Notes: generated by a model from the letters alone, not told the origin. Shown: positions 18,126 to 26,224, counted from the first letter of the stretch. The stretch is 64,000 bases of DNA from Pseudomonadota bacterium (GCA_023387735.1 JAEWHP010000049.1:372001-436000), one strand, 5' to 3'. Translations and numbers: made by a program.

Positions 18126-19001
18126 ATGGAAGACCGAGCCCCCGCGCCGCCGCAGCCTTCCGTCTTCAATTTGAATGCCTACAGTCCCGCCGAGATCAAG
18201 GAAGCCGTCGAGCGAGTGGGCGTGAAGAAGGCGAGATTGCCGGCTCTCGCGTCGTTCATGCTCGCGATCGTGGCGGGCGGCAGCATCGGGTTCGGCGCGC
18301 TCTATTACACCATCGTCGCCAGCGACGCGGAACTGAGTTTTGCCGTAGCTCGCGTGCTCGGCGGCTTCGTGTTTTCGCTCGGACTGACGCTCGTCATCGT
18401 CGGTGGCGCCGAGCTGTTTACCGGAAACAACCTGATCGTGATGGCGTGGGCCAGCGGCAACGTCTCCACCGGGGAGATGCTGCGCAATTGGGTCATCGTC
18501 TATCTCGGCAACATGGTCGGCGCGGTGGGGCTTGCTGTCCTGGTGCTGCTTTCGCATCACCTCGACATGAACGGCGGCCGCATCGGTCTTTCCATCCTCA
18601 ACACAGCGGTTGCGAAGATTCAGCCTGATTTCTTCACACTCTTCATCAAAGGCATCCTTTGCAACGTGCTCGTCTGCCTCGCGGTCTGGCTCGCCTATGC
18701 GGGACGGTCCGTCACTGACAAGATTGTCGCGCTGGTCTTGCCGATCTCGGCTTTCGTCGCGGCCGGTTTCGAGCACTGCGTCGCCAACATGTATTTCCTG
18801 CCGCTGGCCTGGCTGTTGACCAGCACGGGCAACATTCCCAACGGTTTCGACGCCTCCGCGATCACCTTGTCCGGGATCTTACACAACCTCGTTCCGGTCA
18901 CCCTCGGCAATATCGTCGGCGGTTCTGTCCTTGTCGGCGCCGTATACTGGACGATCTATCGGGCCACGTTCGGCGCCGCCTCGACCACCGACAAGCGGTA
19001 A
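18126..19001 (+). CDS. focA: Formate/nitrite transporter (FocA-type channel)
   Basis: This 291-residue FNT-family protein is expected to form a pentameric channel moving formate across the inner membrane. The key pore residues are recognisable: T99 in ELFTGNN and H217 in FEHCVANMYFLP, positions corresponding to T91 and H209 of E. coli FocA. Six hydrophobic segments are visible. It closes the pflB-pflA-exchanger-focA run on the same strand, 40 bp after the exchanger, so formate rather than nitrite is the likely substrate. The family also includes NirC, and the context decides against it. Confidence 0.88.
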   Translation: MEDRAPAPPQPSVFNLNAYSPAEIKEAVERVGVKKARLPALASFMLAIVAGGSIGFGALYYTIVASDAELSFAVARVLGGFVFSLGLTLVIVGGAELFTGNNLIVMAWASGNVSTGEMLRNWVIVYLGNMVGAVGLAVLVLLSHHLDMNGGRIGLSILNTAVAKIQPDFFTLFIKGILCNVLVCLAVWLAYAGRSVTDKIVALVLPISAFVAAGFEHCVANMYFLPLAWLLTSTGNIPNGFDASAITLSGILHNLVPVTLGNIVGGSVLVGAVYWTIYRATFGAASTTDKR

Positions 19002-19014
19002 GTCGGCGCTCGCA

Positions 19015-19746
19015 TTACATCCCCGCCACCCTCTTGCCGTGCAGGTAGCGCGGGTCGAATTCGCCGATCCGGACCAGCTTTTCCCAGTTCTTGATCGTCA
19101 GCACGCCGTCGCGAAAGTCCACGCTGCCGCTGGTGCGCAGTTGGTTGAGCGTGCGATTGACGGTCGCAATCGCCATACCGAGCGTCTCGCCCAGCTGAAC
19201 CAGGTTGAGCGGCAGCGGGTACTCACGCTGCCCGGCCACGCCGGAGATCCGGCCGCGATAGAACAGTTCGCAAAACAGATGCGCCATTCGCGTGTGCACC
19301 GGCCGGGCGCTGTTGTTGGTGATGGCTTGACGAAAGATCGCCGCATCGATCAGGGTTTCACGCCAGATGGCGAAGCCGAGTTGCGGGCGGACCTTGAACG
19401 CCTTCACGATGTCCTCGTGCGGAATGAAGGCGACGACGGCGCGGCCCATCGCGCATAGGGCGTGGTCCATCTGTTCGAGGAACAGGCCCTGCGCGTCGGG
19501 CATATCGCCGATGATGTGAAACGACAGATACTGGCGACGTCCATTGCCAAGCAGGTGGTATCGCCCGACCATCCCTGACAGCACGAGAACGGCCGCCTTG
19601 GGGCGGTCGCCCTGCCGTATCAAATCCTCGCTCGGCTCATAGGGCCGCACGACGAACGACAGCCTGGTGATCTGCTCGATATCCTCCTGGGCCAGCCTGG
19701 AGTGCTCCCGCAGGTTTCGGGCCAAGATCCGGTGCGTAAGCTCCAC
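19015..19746 (-). CDS. Crp/Fnr family transcriptional regulator
   Basis: The 243-residue protein has an N-terminal cyclic-nucleotide-binding-like beta roll (DLIRQGDRPKAAVLVLSGMVGRYHLL), a long dimer helix and a C-terminal winged helix. The recognition region is LGETLGMAIATVNRTLNQL (about 183-203). The N-terminal cysteine cluster of FNR/FixK-type oxygen sensors is absent; only isolated cysteines occur (ALCAMG, LFCELFY). It lies tail to tail with focA, 13 bp apart. It could be one input to the pfl genes, but its position does not prove that. Such regulators are numerous in Bradyrhizobium. Confidence 0.9.
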   Translation of the reverse strand: MELTHRILARNLREHSRLAQEDIEQITRLSFVVRPYEPSEDLIRQGDRPKAAVLVLSGMVGRYHLLGNGRRQYLSFHIIGDMPDAQGLFLEQMDHALCAMGRAVVAFIPHEDIVKAFKVRPQLGFAIWRETLIDAAIFRQAITNNSARPVHTRMAHLFCELFYRGRISGVAGQREYPLPLNLVQLGETLGMAIATVNRTLNQLRTSGSVDFRDGVLTIKNWEKLVRIGEFDPRYLHGKRVAGM

Positions 19747-19884
19747 GATAAAACTCGCTGTTTCGTATCAAATGATCCGACGCGGGGTTCCGCCACGGAA
19801 TACAACGGCAAACTGCCTGCCGGGTTTCCATCGCCTGCAAGGTGGCGGGCCGGCTCTGACTGGAAGCAGGCGGAAGGGAGACCA

Positions 19885-20100
19885 ATGGGCGATCAGCAGA
19901 CCAAGAAGAGAAATCGCGCCAAGCAGGTCCTGAGCCTCGAAGAACGCTTGCTGGAGGCTTCGAGGACCGCGCGGGACTCGGCCCGTAAGCTGCCTCCCGG
20001 CAAAGAACGGGCAACGCTGCTTCGATCGGCACGCGAGAGCGAAGCGGCAGCGCAGATCAATGCCTGGATCTCGTCGCCCCGACCGAGGCCAGCGAGATAG
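19885..20100 (+). CDS. Small hypothetical protein, LPPG paralogue 1
   Basis: The 71-residue basic protein begins MGDQQTKKRNRAKQVLSLEE and contains RKLPPGKERATLLRSARESE. The ATG at 19885 has GGAAGGGAG just upstream. It is clearly paralogous to the product at 21408-21608: both share the pattern RLxE...R(D/x)xAxxLPPGxxRxxLLRxAR(x)xE(T/A)A...WxxSPxxxPxR. Its function is unknown. The charged, helical composition suggests a small soluble or nucleic-acid-associated protein. It is transcribed away from the Crp/Fnr gene. Confidence 0.72.
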   Translation: MGDQQTKKRNRAKQVLSLEERLLEASRTARDSARKLPPGKERATLLRSARESEAAAQINAWISSPRPRPAR

Positions 20101-20140
20101 CCGCCGCAGCAGCAGCCTGGGCAGATCGGCGGGGCGCCAG

Positions 20141-20317
20141 ATGGAAGAGTACCGGGCTTACGTTATCGGGCCTGACGGCCGCATCATCAGCCGGGTCGAT
20201 ATCAGCTGTTCCGATGAAGACGAGGCGCGACGGATCGCGAGAACCGCGGTTGATGGCCACGCGATCGAACTCTGGCAAGCCGATCGATTCATAGAACGTT
20301 TCGAACCGAAGCATTGA
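20141..20317 (+). CDS. Small hypothetical protein
   Basis: The 58-residue reading MEEYRAYVIGPDGRIISRVDI followed by SDEDEARRIARTAVDGHAIELWQ resembles the short conserved proteins of rhizobia in which a single beta-hairpin-helix unit reads 'xYRaYxxGxDGhI...c.DDxEAxxxAxxlvdGxxxELWq'. I recognise the pattern but not a function. The ATG at 20141 starts the conserved unit; the longer upstream reading overlaps the preceding gene and is unlikely. Confidence 0.7.
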   Translation: MEEYRAYVIGPDGRIISRVDISCSDEDEARRIARTAVDGHAIELWQADRFIERFEPKH

Positions 20318-20478
20318 AGCGGGCTGTCCGCGTCCCCCACGGATGGCCCGCCATTGACCCAGATCAACTCCCCTTTCCGACAGACATGAAATCTGGGCAG
20401 CCGCTCGACCCTGGCCGGGTCCCACGGTGGTTCCGGGGAGTCCGGCCGGCTGCCAATCTTCGTGGGAGGACCGCAATC

Positions 20479-20655
20479 ATGGCCGAAATCAGGAAACTGT
20501 CGGTGGAGGAGACGCTCAACAAGATCCGCCGCGACGATGCGGCCAAATCCGGGACCGAGCGTCGCGACGAGCAGAACGACGCGCTCGACGAGGAGATCAA
20601 GCGGATGCGGGAACAGCGGCTTCGCCTCGAGCGGCGCCAGCGCAAGCACGACTGA
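20479..20655 (+). CDS. Small charged hypothetical protein
   Basis: A 58-residue product, MAEIRKLSVEETLNKIRRDD, continues with an almost entirely charged helix ending RQRKHD. GGGAGGA lies seven bases before the ATG, which supports this start over the longer frame. The heptad-like spacing suggests a short coiled coil. It is six bases upstream of the DUF2721 gene and likely cotranscribed. No function can be named. Confidence 0.65.
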   Translation: MAEIRKLSVEETLNKIRRDDAAKSGTERRDEQNDALDEEIKRMREQRLRLERRQRKHD

Positions 20656-20661
20656 CGCAGG

Positions 20662-21105
20662 ATGAGCACCCTGCTTCTCGCAACGCCGTCCATCGACCAG
20701 CTTGCCCGCATCATTGGAACGATCGCGGCGCCCGCATTCCTGCTGGGCGCCGTGGCGTCATTCATCTCGGTACTGGTTTCGCGGACAAATCACATCATCG
20801 AGCGGTCGCACTTCCTGCACGGCATTACCGACGGCGACGTCTCGAAGGCCGATCTCAAGGCTGACATACCCCGCCTCAGGCGCCGGGCCACCCTTCTCAA
20901 ACGCGCGATGTTCTGTTCCGTTCTGTCTGCAATACTCACCGCACTCATCATCATCGTCGCATTCATCAGCGCATTCTATCAATTGGCGCACGAATTTGGC
21001 GTTGCGCTGCTGTTCGTCGCCGCGCTGGTCGCGTTCTGCGTCTCACTGATCGATCTGGCACGCGAGGTGCGAATTTCGCTGCACGATAACGATCTGCGAA
21101 AATAG
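20662..21105 (+). CDS. DUF2721 family membrane protein
   Basis: The 147-residue protein has three hydrophobic segments: about 18-40 (IIGTIAAPAFLLGAVASFIS), about 80-105 and about 110-130. The NHIIERSH and LRRRATLLKRAMF blocks are conserved in DUF2721 proteins. The role is unknown; the family is small, integral and widespread. It follows a small coiled-coil gene by six bases and precedes a pair of REP-like hairpins. Confidence 0.8.
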   Translation: MSTLLLATPSIDQLARIIGTIAAPAFLLGAVASFISVLVSRTNHIIERSHFLHGITDGDVSKADLKADIPRLRRRATLLKRAMFCSVLSAILTALIIIVAFISAFYQLAHEFGVALLFVAALVAFCVSLIDLAREVRISLHDNDLRK

Positions 21106-21120
21106 GCGCGTTGCGCGCAG

Positions 21121-21148
21121 GGCGGATCAGCCGAAGGCGTAATCCGCC
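21121..21148. repeat. REP-like palindrome, copy 1
   Basis: The sequence starts GGCGGAT and ends ATCCGCC with an imperfect stem and an internal loop (GGCGGATCAGCCGAAGG, then CGTAATCCGCC). It pairs in kind with the hairpin 32 bp downstream. Such twin hairpins after a gene often act as transcript ends or stabilisers. Confidence 0.65.
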
Positions 21149-21180
21149 ATTTTGACCACGGAAGCACATTGCAATCAGGC

Positions 21181-21206
21181 GGCGGATTACGCTTCGCTAA
21201 TCCGCC
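21181..21206. repeat. REP-like palindrome, copy 2
   Basis: GGCGGATTA and TAATCCGCC form a perfect 9-bp stem around an 8-base loop. The same core (GGCGGAT / ATCCGCC) is present in copy 1. I recall this element as common between genes in Bradyrhizobium-type genomes; that would need a search to confirm. Confidence 0.7.
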
Positions 21207-21407
21207 CTATCTCCACGGTCGCCGGCCACGCTTGAGCGGCTTGAGTAATTCCCAAAAGGTTCCTGGGCCAATGTAAAATAAACCGCTGGCGCCGCGTCCT
21301 GATTTAGGGTGAAACCTCGGTCCATCACCGCGCGGAACATTGGCAGTTATCGGTGATGAGATCGCCTGTTGCGCTCCCGCCTTCCTCTAATCGGCAAGGA
21401 GCAGCGC

Positions 21408-21608
21408 ATGGCAGAGCGCCGCCGCATAAAGCACGAGAAGACCTTTGAAGAACGACTCGCGGAAGAAGCCGTGCGCTTCAGAGACGCGGCGCAAGACCTG
21501 CCGCCAGGCATGCAGCGGGAGTTGCTGCTGCGTCGCGCAAGGCAGGCGGAAACCGCTTCGCGCATGAGCGATTGGTTGCGATCGCCCGGACTGCAGCGGC
21601 CGAGGTAG
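21408..21608 (+). CDS. Small hypothetical protein, LPPG paralogue 2
   Basis: The 66-residue protein begins MAERRRIKHEKTFEERLAEE and contains AAQDLPPGMQRELLLRRARQ, ending SDWLRSPGLQRPR. It is a paralogue of the product of 19885-20100, with aligned LPPG, LLR and AR blocks. AAGGA stands seven bases before the ATG. A tiny membrane ORF follows six bases after its stop. Function unknown. Confidence 0.75.
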   Translation: MAERRRIKHEKTFEERLAEEAVRFRDAAQDLPPGMQRELLLRRARQAETASRMSDWLRSPGLQRPR

Positions 21609-21614
21609 GGTTCC

Positions 21615-21722
21615 ATGCTCGAAACCGCGCTGACAGGTCTGATCGGCCTGGTGTTGCTGATCGCCGTTGCGATCGTACTGATCCATCTCGATTTGCGCTC
21701 GCGGTTGAGGCGGCAGAGATAG
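21615..21722 (+). CDS. Predicted single-span membrane microprotein
   Basis: A 35-residue ORF, MLETALTGLIGLVLLIAVAI then VLIHLDLRSRLRRQR, is one hydrophobic helix followed by an arginine-rich cytosolic tail. It starts six bases after the preceding small gene. No strong ribosome site was seen, so translation would depend on coupling. It is supported only by composition and position. Confidence 0.45.
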   Translation: MLETALTGLIGLVLLIAVAIVLIHLDLRSRLRRQR

Positions 21723-21876
21723 CAGCATCCGGTCCGCCTCCAGGAAAACGACTCCACGACCACCCTGCCCCACAGCAGAACGCGGACTGACTTTCGCACG
21801 ACACTGCAGCCCCCTTTGCCGCCAACGGCGGTGACTGAGGCGATTGATCCGCCGCACTGCCCGGCAGCGACGAAGC

Positions 21877-22659
21877 TTACCCGTGTCTTCGCACGTAGAG
21901 CGCGATGAACCGGTCGATCATCGGGTTGATCTGCTGCGGCACTTCCAGCGACAGGAAATGTCCGGAGCCGACAGCCTTGGCCGTGACCAGTTGCGGGCAG
22001 AGCACCGCAAAACGATCCAGATCCGCGAGCCGATGGGCCGCTTCGATGTACAGCACCGGGGCCCGGCACGCCTCGGCGCACTCACGCGCCCGATGCACAT
22101 CCCAGGGGAACAGACTTGTAAACGTGGACACCAGCACGTGCTGTGGCGTCGCCAGAAAGGTCTGTTCAACATGAGCGCGGCATCTGTCGGTCGGCAGACA
22201 GGAGTCCGCCACGATTTTCCGCACCTCGCTCGCAAAATTCGCGCCCCGCAAGCCTTCCAGATATCCGGCGAACACCGTCCCTGCCGAGGCAGGGAAGAGA
22301 ATCCCTGAATCGAGCAACACCAGGCCTGCGGGAAAGTCGGGATAGCGGGCGGCGATCTCGAGCGCCATGTTGCCACCCATGCTTTGACCCACGATGATCG
22401 GATTTGTGATCTGCTGTCGGTTGCACAGCCAGACGAGATCATCGGCGAAGCCTTCAATCGAATACGCCTGTTGCGGCTTGTCGCTCTCACCGTGCCCCCG
22501 CAGTTCGGCATTCAGCGCCCGACCTTGACGGACGAAATACTCCATCTGCGGCGCAAAATGCGTGCGATCCCCGCCCAGACCATGGACGAACAGGAACTGA
22601 AGTGGTCCCGCCCCGGCGATGTCAAAGGACAGCTGCACGCCGTCGCGCGCGAGTTTCAT
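21877..22659 (-). CDS. Alpha/beta hydrolase
   Basis: The 260-residue protein has the fold markers FLFVHGLGGD (oxyanion loop, about 23-31), RGHGESDKP and the nucleophile elbow GQSMGGN with S93. A likely catalytic histidine lies in GSGHFLSLE (about 236), and acidic candidates lie in RLADLDRF. The substrate is unknown; the family covers esterases, lactonases and dehalogenases. It is monocistronic and divergent from the Nudix gene. Confidence 0.88.
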   Translation of the reverse strand: MKLARDGVQLSFDIAGAGPLQFLFVHGLGGDRTHFAPQMEYFVRQGRALNAELRGHGESDKPQQAYSIEGFADDLVWLCNRQQITNPIIVGQSMGGNMALEIAARYPDFPAGLVLLDSGILFPASAGTVFAGYLEGLRGANFASEVRKIVADSCLPTDRCRAHVEQTFLATPQHVLVSTFTSLFPWDVHRARECAEACRAPVLYIEAAHRLADLDRFAVLCPQLVTAKAVGSGHFLSLEVPQQINPMIDRFIALYVRRHG

Positions 22660-22919
22660 GGGTCATCTCCAAAAATCACTATTCCATGGAACGGCACCTC
22701 GCCAATCTCCACCGCTAGCCGCAGCAGCGGATACCCAGGACGAGGAGTGGCAGAACCAGCAATCGACGCATTTTATCTTCTTCAGTATGAGAGGCCATGG
22801 CATTCGCGCCGAGCGCCGGACCGATCGAACGGCCATGGTGACAACCGGGCACCTTCGCCGCTTCCGCACTACGGCGAAAAGCTGGCCCTGATATCGGCAA
22901 AGGTAGTAGGGGTTGATCC

Positions 22920-23426
22920 ATGTCAGACCTTGGGCAATCTCGACGTTCCACGCTTCTCGATGCTGCCTGGCGGACCGCATACCGCGTCGGTTTCCCGCTT
23001 GCCCGCATCTGGTGGCGACTGCGGCACCAGCAGCATGAAGGGGCACTTGTGGCTGTCTACGTCGGTCAAGCGCTGCTGCTGCTGCGCTCGTCGTACAGGG
23101 TCGAGTGGAACTTCCCCGGCGGCACTGTCCGGCAGGGCGAGACGCCTGAAGCAGCGGCTCGCCGCGAACTGGCAGAAGAAATCGGCCTCGCCAGCGCATT
23201 CCCGCTGGTCGCCGCGGGCGACGCCCAAGGTCTCTGGGAAGGACGAAAAGATAAAGTGCATTTCTTTGAGCTGCGACTGGATCGGGTGCCAGAGTTACAG
23301 CTCGACAACCGCGAGATCATCGGCGCACGGCTGATATCGCCGAGCGAGTTGCGCGGCATGGCGCTGACCGGGCCGGTCGCCGTCTATCTTGGCAGGACGA
23401 TTGCCGCCGGCTGCCATTCAGAGTGA
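22920..23426 (+). CDS. Nudix hydrolase
   Basis: The 168-residue protein carries a complete Nudix box from G68 to L90 (GTVRQGETPEAAARRELAEE then IGL), matching GX5EX7REUXEEXGU. Nudix enzymes cleave nucleoside diphosphates linked to another moiety. The N-terminal 35 residues contain a possible amphipathic helix (AYRVGFPLARIWWRL), which is longer than in minimal Nudix proteins and might anchor it to a membrane. The substrate cannot be predicted. Confidence 0.9.
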   Translation: MSDLGQSRRSTLLDAAWRTAYRVGFPLARIWWRLRHQQHEGALVAVYVGQALLLLRSSYRVEWNFPGGTVRQGETPEAAARRELAEEIGLASAFPLVAAGDAQGLWEGRKDKVHFFELRLDRVPELQLDNREIIGARLISPSELRGMALTGPVAVYLGRTIAAGCHSE

Positions 23427-23495
23427 CCGCGCAACGCCAATGCAATTTCACGATCGCTACTCAAGTCCCCGAATCCAAGAGTGAAGTCGATTTCA

Positions 23496-23882
23496 TCACG
23501 TCACGCATCGGCCGGGCTGCAGGAGCCTTGCGACTTCCGTGAGCACGCTGACCACGGGCTCGCAGGCCAGCGTCGGCTTACGGCTCCGATTCTGCGGCGG
23601 CATCGGCGGCTTGGTGGTGCGAACTTGCTCAGACGGAATGCGCAGTAAGACCGAGGTATCGGCGAGATCGTTCAGACGCCAGGAAACCGTTTTCATCGGC
23701 GCTGCAAGAGGCTTGCGGTCGGCAAGGCGATCCGCCTTGCCGGGGTGGCGAACGATCTGGCTTGGCTGTCCGGCGACCGCCTGCCAGCGGCTTACGAGGT
23801 CGTGACCTGAAGCGAACTGCACGGCACCGAGCGTCGAAGCGATCGCGATAGCACCTAAAACAGCTTTGCTGATCTTTGACAT
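23496..23882 (-). CDS. Hypothetical exported protein
   Basis: The 128-residue product has an N-terminal hydrophobic signal-like segment (SKAVLGAIAIASTLGAVQFASG) and no recognised domain. GGAGAG precedes the ATG at 23882. The rest is basic and proline-rich with a conserved-looking KTVSWRLNDLADTSVLLRIPS stretch. I do not recognise a function. Confidence 0.6.
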   Translation of the reverse strand: MSKISKAVLGAIAIASTLGAVQFASGHDLVSRWQAVAGQPSQIVRHPGKADRLADRKPLAAPMKTVSWRLNDLADTSVLLRIPSEQVRTTKPPMPPQNRSRKPTLACEPVVSVLTEVARLLQPGRCVT

Positions 23883-24455
23883 GGCTCTCCGTCCCCTGCG
23901 TCTCGGCGACCGTCGCCCTTCATGTAAACCCCTGACCCGTCCTCTCCGTGACCCCTACCCAATAGCCCGACGGTTTCACCATAGCTTCGTGAGACCCGGA
24001 AAATGGTTTCATCTCTGTTTCGTCGCGGTGAGGGAGGTGCTGGTTGCGGTCCGTATGGCTGGGTGAAGCCAGCCAGCCGAGCGCTCACTTTGCTACAATC
24101 AGCGAAGCAGTCGTACGGCAGTCATCTTTGGCGCGACTGCTTTCTACCGATTGATTTGCCCGACGTGGTTTAGCCAATCCTTTCGGCGGCCCTCATCGAG
24201 GCAAACACGTGGATGCCCGGCATATGGCCGGACATGACGAGCGAAATTGAGCGTTCGACTTTGCGGCTGCAGCTCCAAGGTCCGTAGCGCGATTGCAGCC
24301 GACCGCGCACATCGGCGCCCCATCGGCGTAAATCCGACACTCCATTGGCCCCGACCTACCGCCCACATTGCCATCCTGAACCAGGACGAATAGGTTGAGT
24401 AGCTTTCTACTCACAATTTTTGGATGGATACTTTTGCGGGTCGAGATTCAAGGTG
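23883..24455. other. Intergenic region with repeat fragment
   Basis: This 573-bp gap holds a copy of the 15-bp repeat listed at 24151 and no convincing ORF. A short inverted stretch GCCCGGCATATGGCCGGAC near 24214-24232 resembles a decayed REP element. The stretch looks like degraded sequence. Confidence 0.5.
24151..24165 (+). repeat. Single copy of the TTGATTTGCCCGACG repeat
   Basis: The same 15-mer plus GTGG occurs at 26149-26163, and its inverse occurs at 26210-26224. No inverted partner was found near this copy. Confidence 0.7.
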
Positions 24456-25999
24456 ATGACAAACATTCTGGCCTCCCTCGTTTTCGCGGTGACCGGCGTA
24501 TTGATCGCTACTTTGCCCGGCAACGCAGCAAATCGCGTCGCACTCGTGATCGGAAACGCCGCATATGAAAAGGTACCCCTGCTACCCAACCCCACCCGCG
24601 ATGCGGCTGCTATCGGCGAATCATTGAGCCGGCTGGGCTTCACCGTCACCCGCCTCGACAACGGAACCGCCAGTGCCATGCGCAAGAGCATTGTCGAGTT
24701 TGGACGCGCGGCTGAAGGCTCAGAGATGGCCGTTGTCTTCTATGCAGGGCACGGCATGGAGGTCGGCGGCGAGAACTGGCTGATCCCGATCGATGCCGAA
24801 CTGCGGAGCGACACGGACGCGGAAAACGAGGCGGTTAGCCTGAAGGCATAACGCTTCAGGTGGGCAAGGCGAGCAAGCTTGGGCTCGTTATCCTCGACGC
24901 CTGCCGCAACAATCCGTTCAACGCCAAGATGCGAAGGTCGCTGACGACGCGCAGCGTTTCTCGCGGCCTCGCTCCGACTGAACCTACCGACAACGTGCTG
25001 GTCGCCTATGCCGCCAAGGATGGAACCGTCGCGAGCGACGGCGATGGAAAGAACAGTCCCTTCACCAAGGCGTTGCTGCGGCACCTTGAAGCGCCGGGAC
25101 TTGAAATCACATTCATGTTTCGCGCGGTTCGCGATGAAGTCATGGCCGAAACCAGGCGGGAGCAACAACCCTTCGTCTACGGCTCACTGTCGAAGGAAGC
25201 AATCTATCTCAAGCCACCAGTGGCCGCGCCGCCATCCACCGCGATTGCGACGGTGGTCGCAAGGCTCCCTGTAGAGCAGGAAGTCACGAAGAAGGACACG
25301 AACTCGCGCGACACCGTAAAGCGCAACCTGTTTTCACCGGAGGACGCCCAGCGCGTTGCTGCGGTGGGAGCCGATCAGAAACTCAAGATGCCTCCCTTTG
25401 CGATCGGAGAGACCAAGGGTGACGTCCCCGCGTCTCATCTGCAGTTCGTGGGGGTATGGTCAAACAAGCTTGGATTTGGCGAGGGAGCCGGTCGGCACGT
25501 CATGTTGATCGTCACAGAGGTTACTTCGGACGGGATCGCTCTCGGATATCATATTTGGGGGCCACCCAAGAAACTTTCCTGGGAGAAGAATGCGCCCGCC
25601 GGCTATGTCAGTTTCGCTGCAAAGATTGTCAACGGCAAGATAGAATTCAAAAGCGGCGACGTTCCACTAGATGCCAAGCTGTCGGGTTCGACGATGACAC
25701 TTCGTTCGGTCAATCCGAAGCCGCGGCAAGGCCAAGCGAAGTCAGCCACCACCAAGCTTAGTCCGCTGTGGCGGTTGTCTTCGCAAGCCGGCCCGGAGCC
25801 CAGGAAAGAGCCGTCAGAACGGCGTCGCAAGGTGTCGGAGCCAGCGGTCGGGCCGTCCGAACAGAAAGTGACGCCGGAGGAAAATCCGAGATCGGGCAAG
25901 GTCGCGCAATCATCCATGGAGGATCGCTATCGCGCCTGCCGAAAGCTCGTGAAGGGCTTTGCACAACGGGAAGCCTGCGCGCGCAATGGCGGTATATAG
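24456..25999 (+). pseudogene. Caspase-like (peptidase C14) protein, split by a -1 frameshift
   Basis: The first frame (24456-24851, 131 codons) has a signal-like N-terminus, RVALVIGNAAYEKVPLLPNP and the catalytic histidine H99 in VFYAGHGMEVGG. It stops at TAA right after EAVSLKA. The second frame resumes with LQVGKASKLGLVILDACRNN, carrying the catalytic cysteine, and runs to 25999. Family members read ...LKAVTLQV... here, so one missing base between GCA and TAACG at about 24848 explains the break. The C-terminal 250 residues show a beta-rich region with KLGFGEGAGRHVMLIV and a charged tail. As it stands the His-Cys pair is split between two polypeptides. A sequencing error, a real pseudogene or recoding are all possible. 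Confidence 0.78.
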
Positions 26000-26013
26000 A
26001 CCCAATACGATGC

Positions 26014-26090
26014 GTAGCCCGGATGAGCGCAGCGATATCCAGGGCCGGTCGGAGTGTCATCCCGGATATCGCTGCGCTCATCCGGGCTAC
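26014..26090. repeat. Long perfect inverted repeat, 27-bp arms
   Basis: The arm GTAGCCCGGATGAGCGCAGC + GATATCC (26014-26040) is exactly complementary to 26064-26090, separated by 23 bp. The transcript would form a very stable hairpin. It lies just after the caspase pseudogene and could end its transcript. I recall similar palindromes dispersed in related genomes. Confidence 0.85.
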
Positions 26091-26148
26091 TACTTATCCC
26101 AGAAACCGCGAGCCAGCGTGACAGCTCGGTTTCCCTGAAAACTACAAG

Positions 26149-26224
26149 TTGATTTGCCCGACGTGGCAAGAAATTTATTTCGCGATCGCTGCACGCTCTC
26201 CCCTTAACCCGTCGGGCAAATCAA
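26149..26224. repeat. Inverted repeat with TTGATTTGCCCGACG arms
   Basis: TTGATTTGCCCGACG at 26149-26163 and its reverse complement at 26210-26224 enclose 46 bp of AT-richer sequence. A lone copy of the arm occurs at 24151. The layout is that of a small non-autonomous repeat, but no target-site duplication was identified. Confidence 0.75.

Larger units (their letters stand above)
21106..21407. other. Intergenic region with paired hairpin repeats
   Basis: This 302-bp gap holds the two REP-like palindromes listed separately. Apart from them no gene or clear promoter was seen. Confidence 0.6.

Noticed and set aside
23855..24088. A 77-codon minus-strand ORF overlapping the end of the exported-protein gene
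   Set aside because: It overlaps the start of the 23496-23882 gene, which has a better ribosome site and a signal peptide; composition is shadow-like.
26014..26224. Integration site (att) or phage remnant at the inverted repeats
   Set aside because: No integrase, no tRNA and no flanking direct repeats were seen; dispersed palindromic repeats explain the pattern better.
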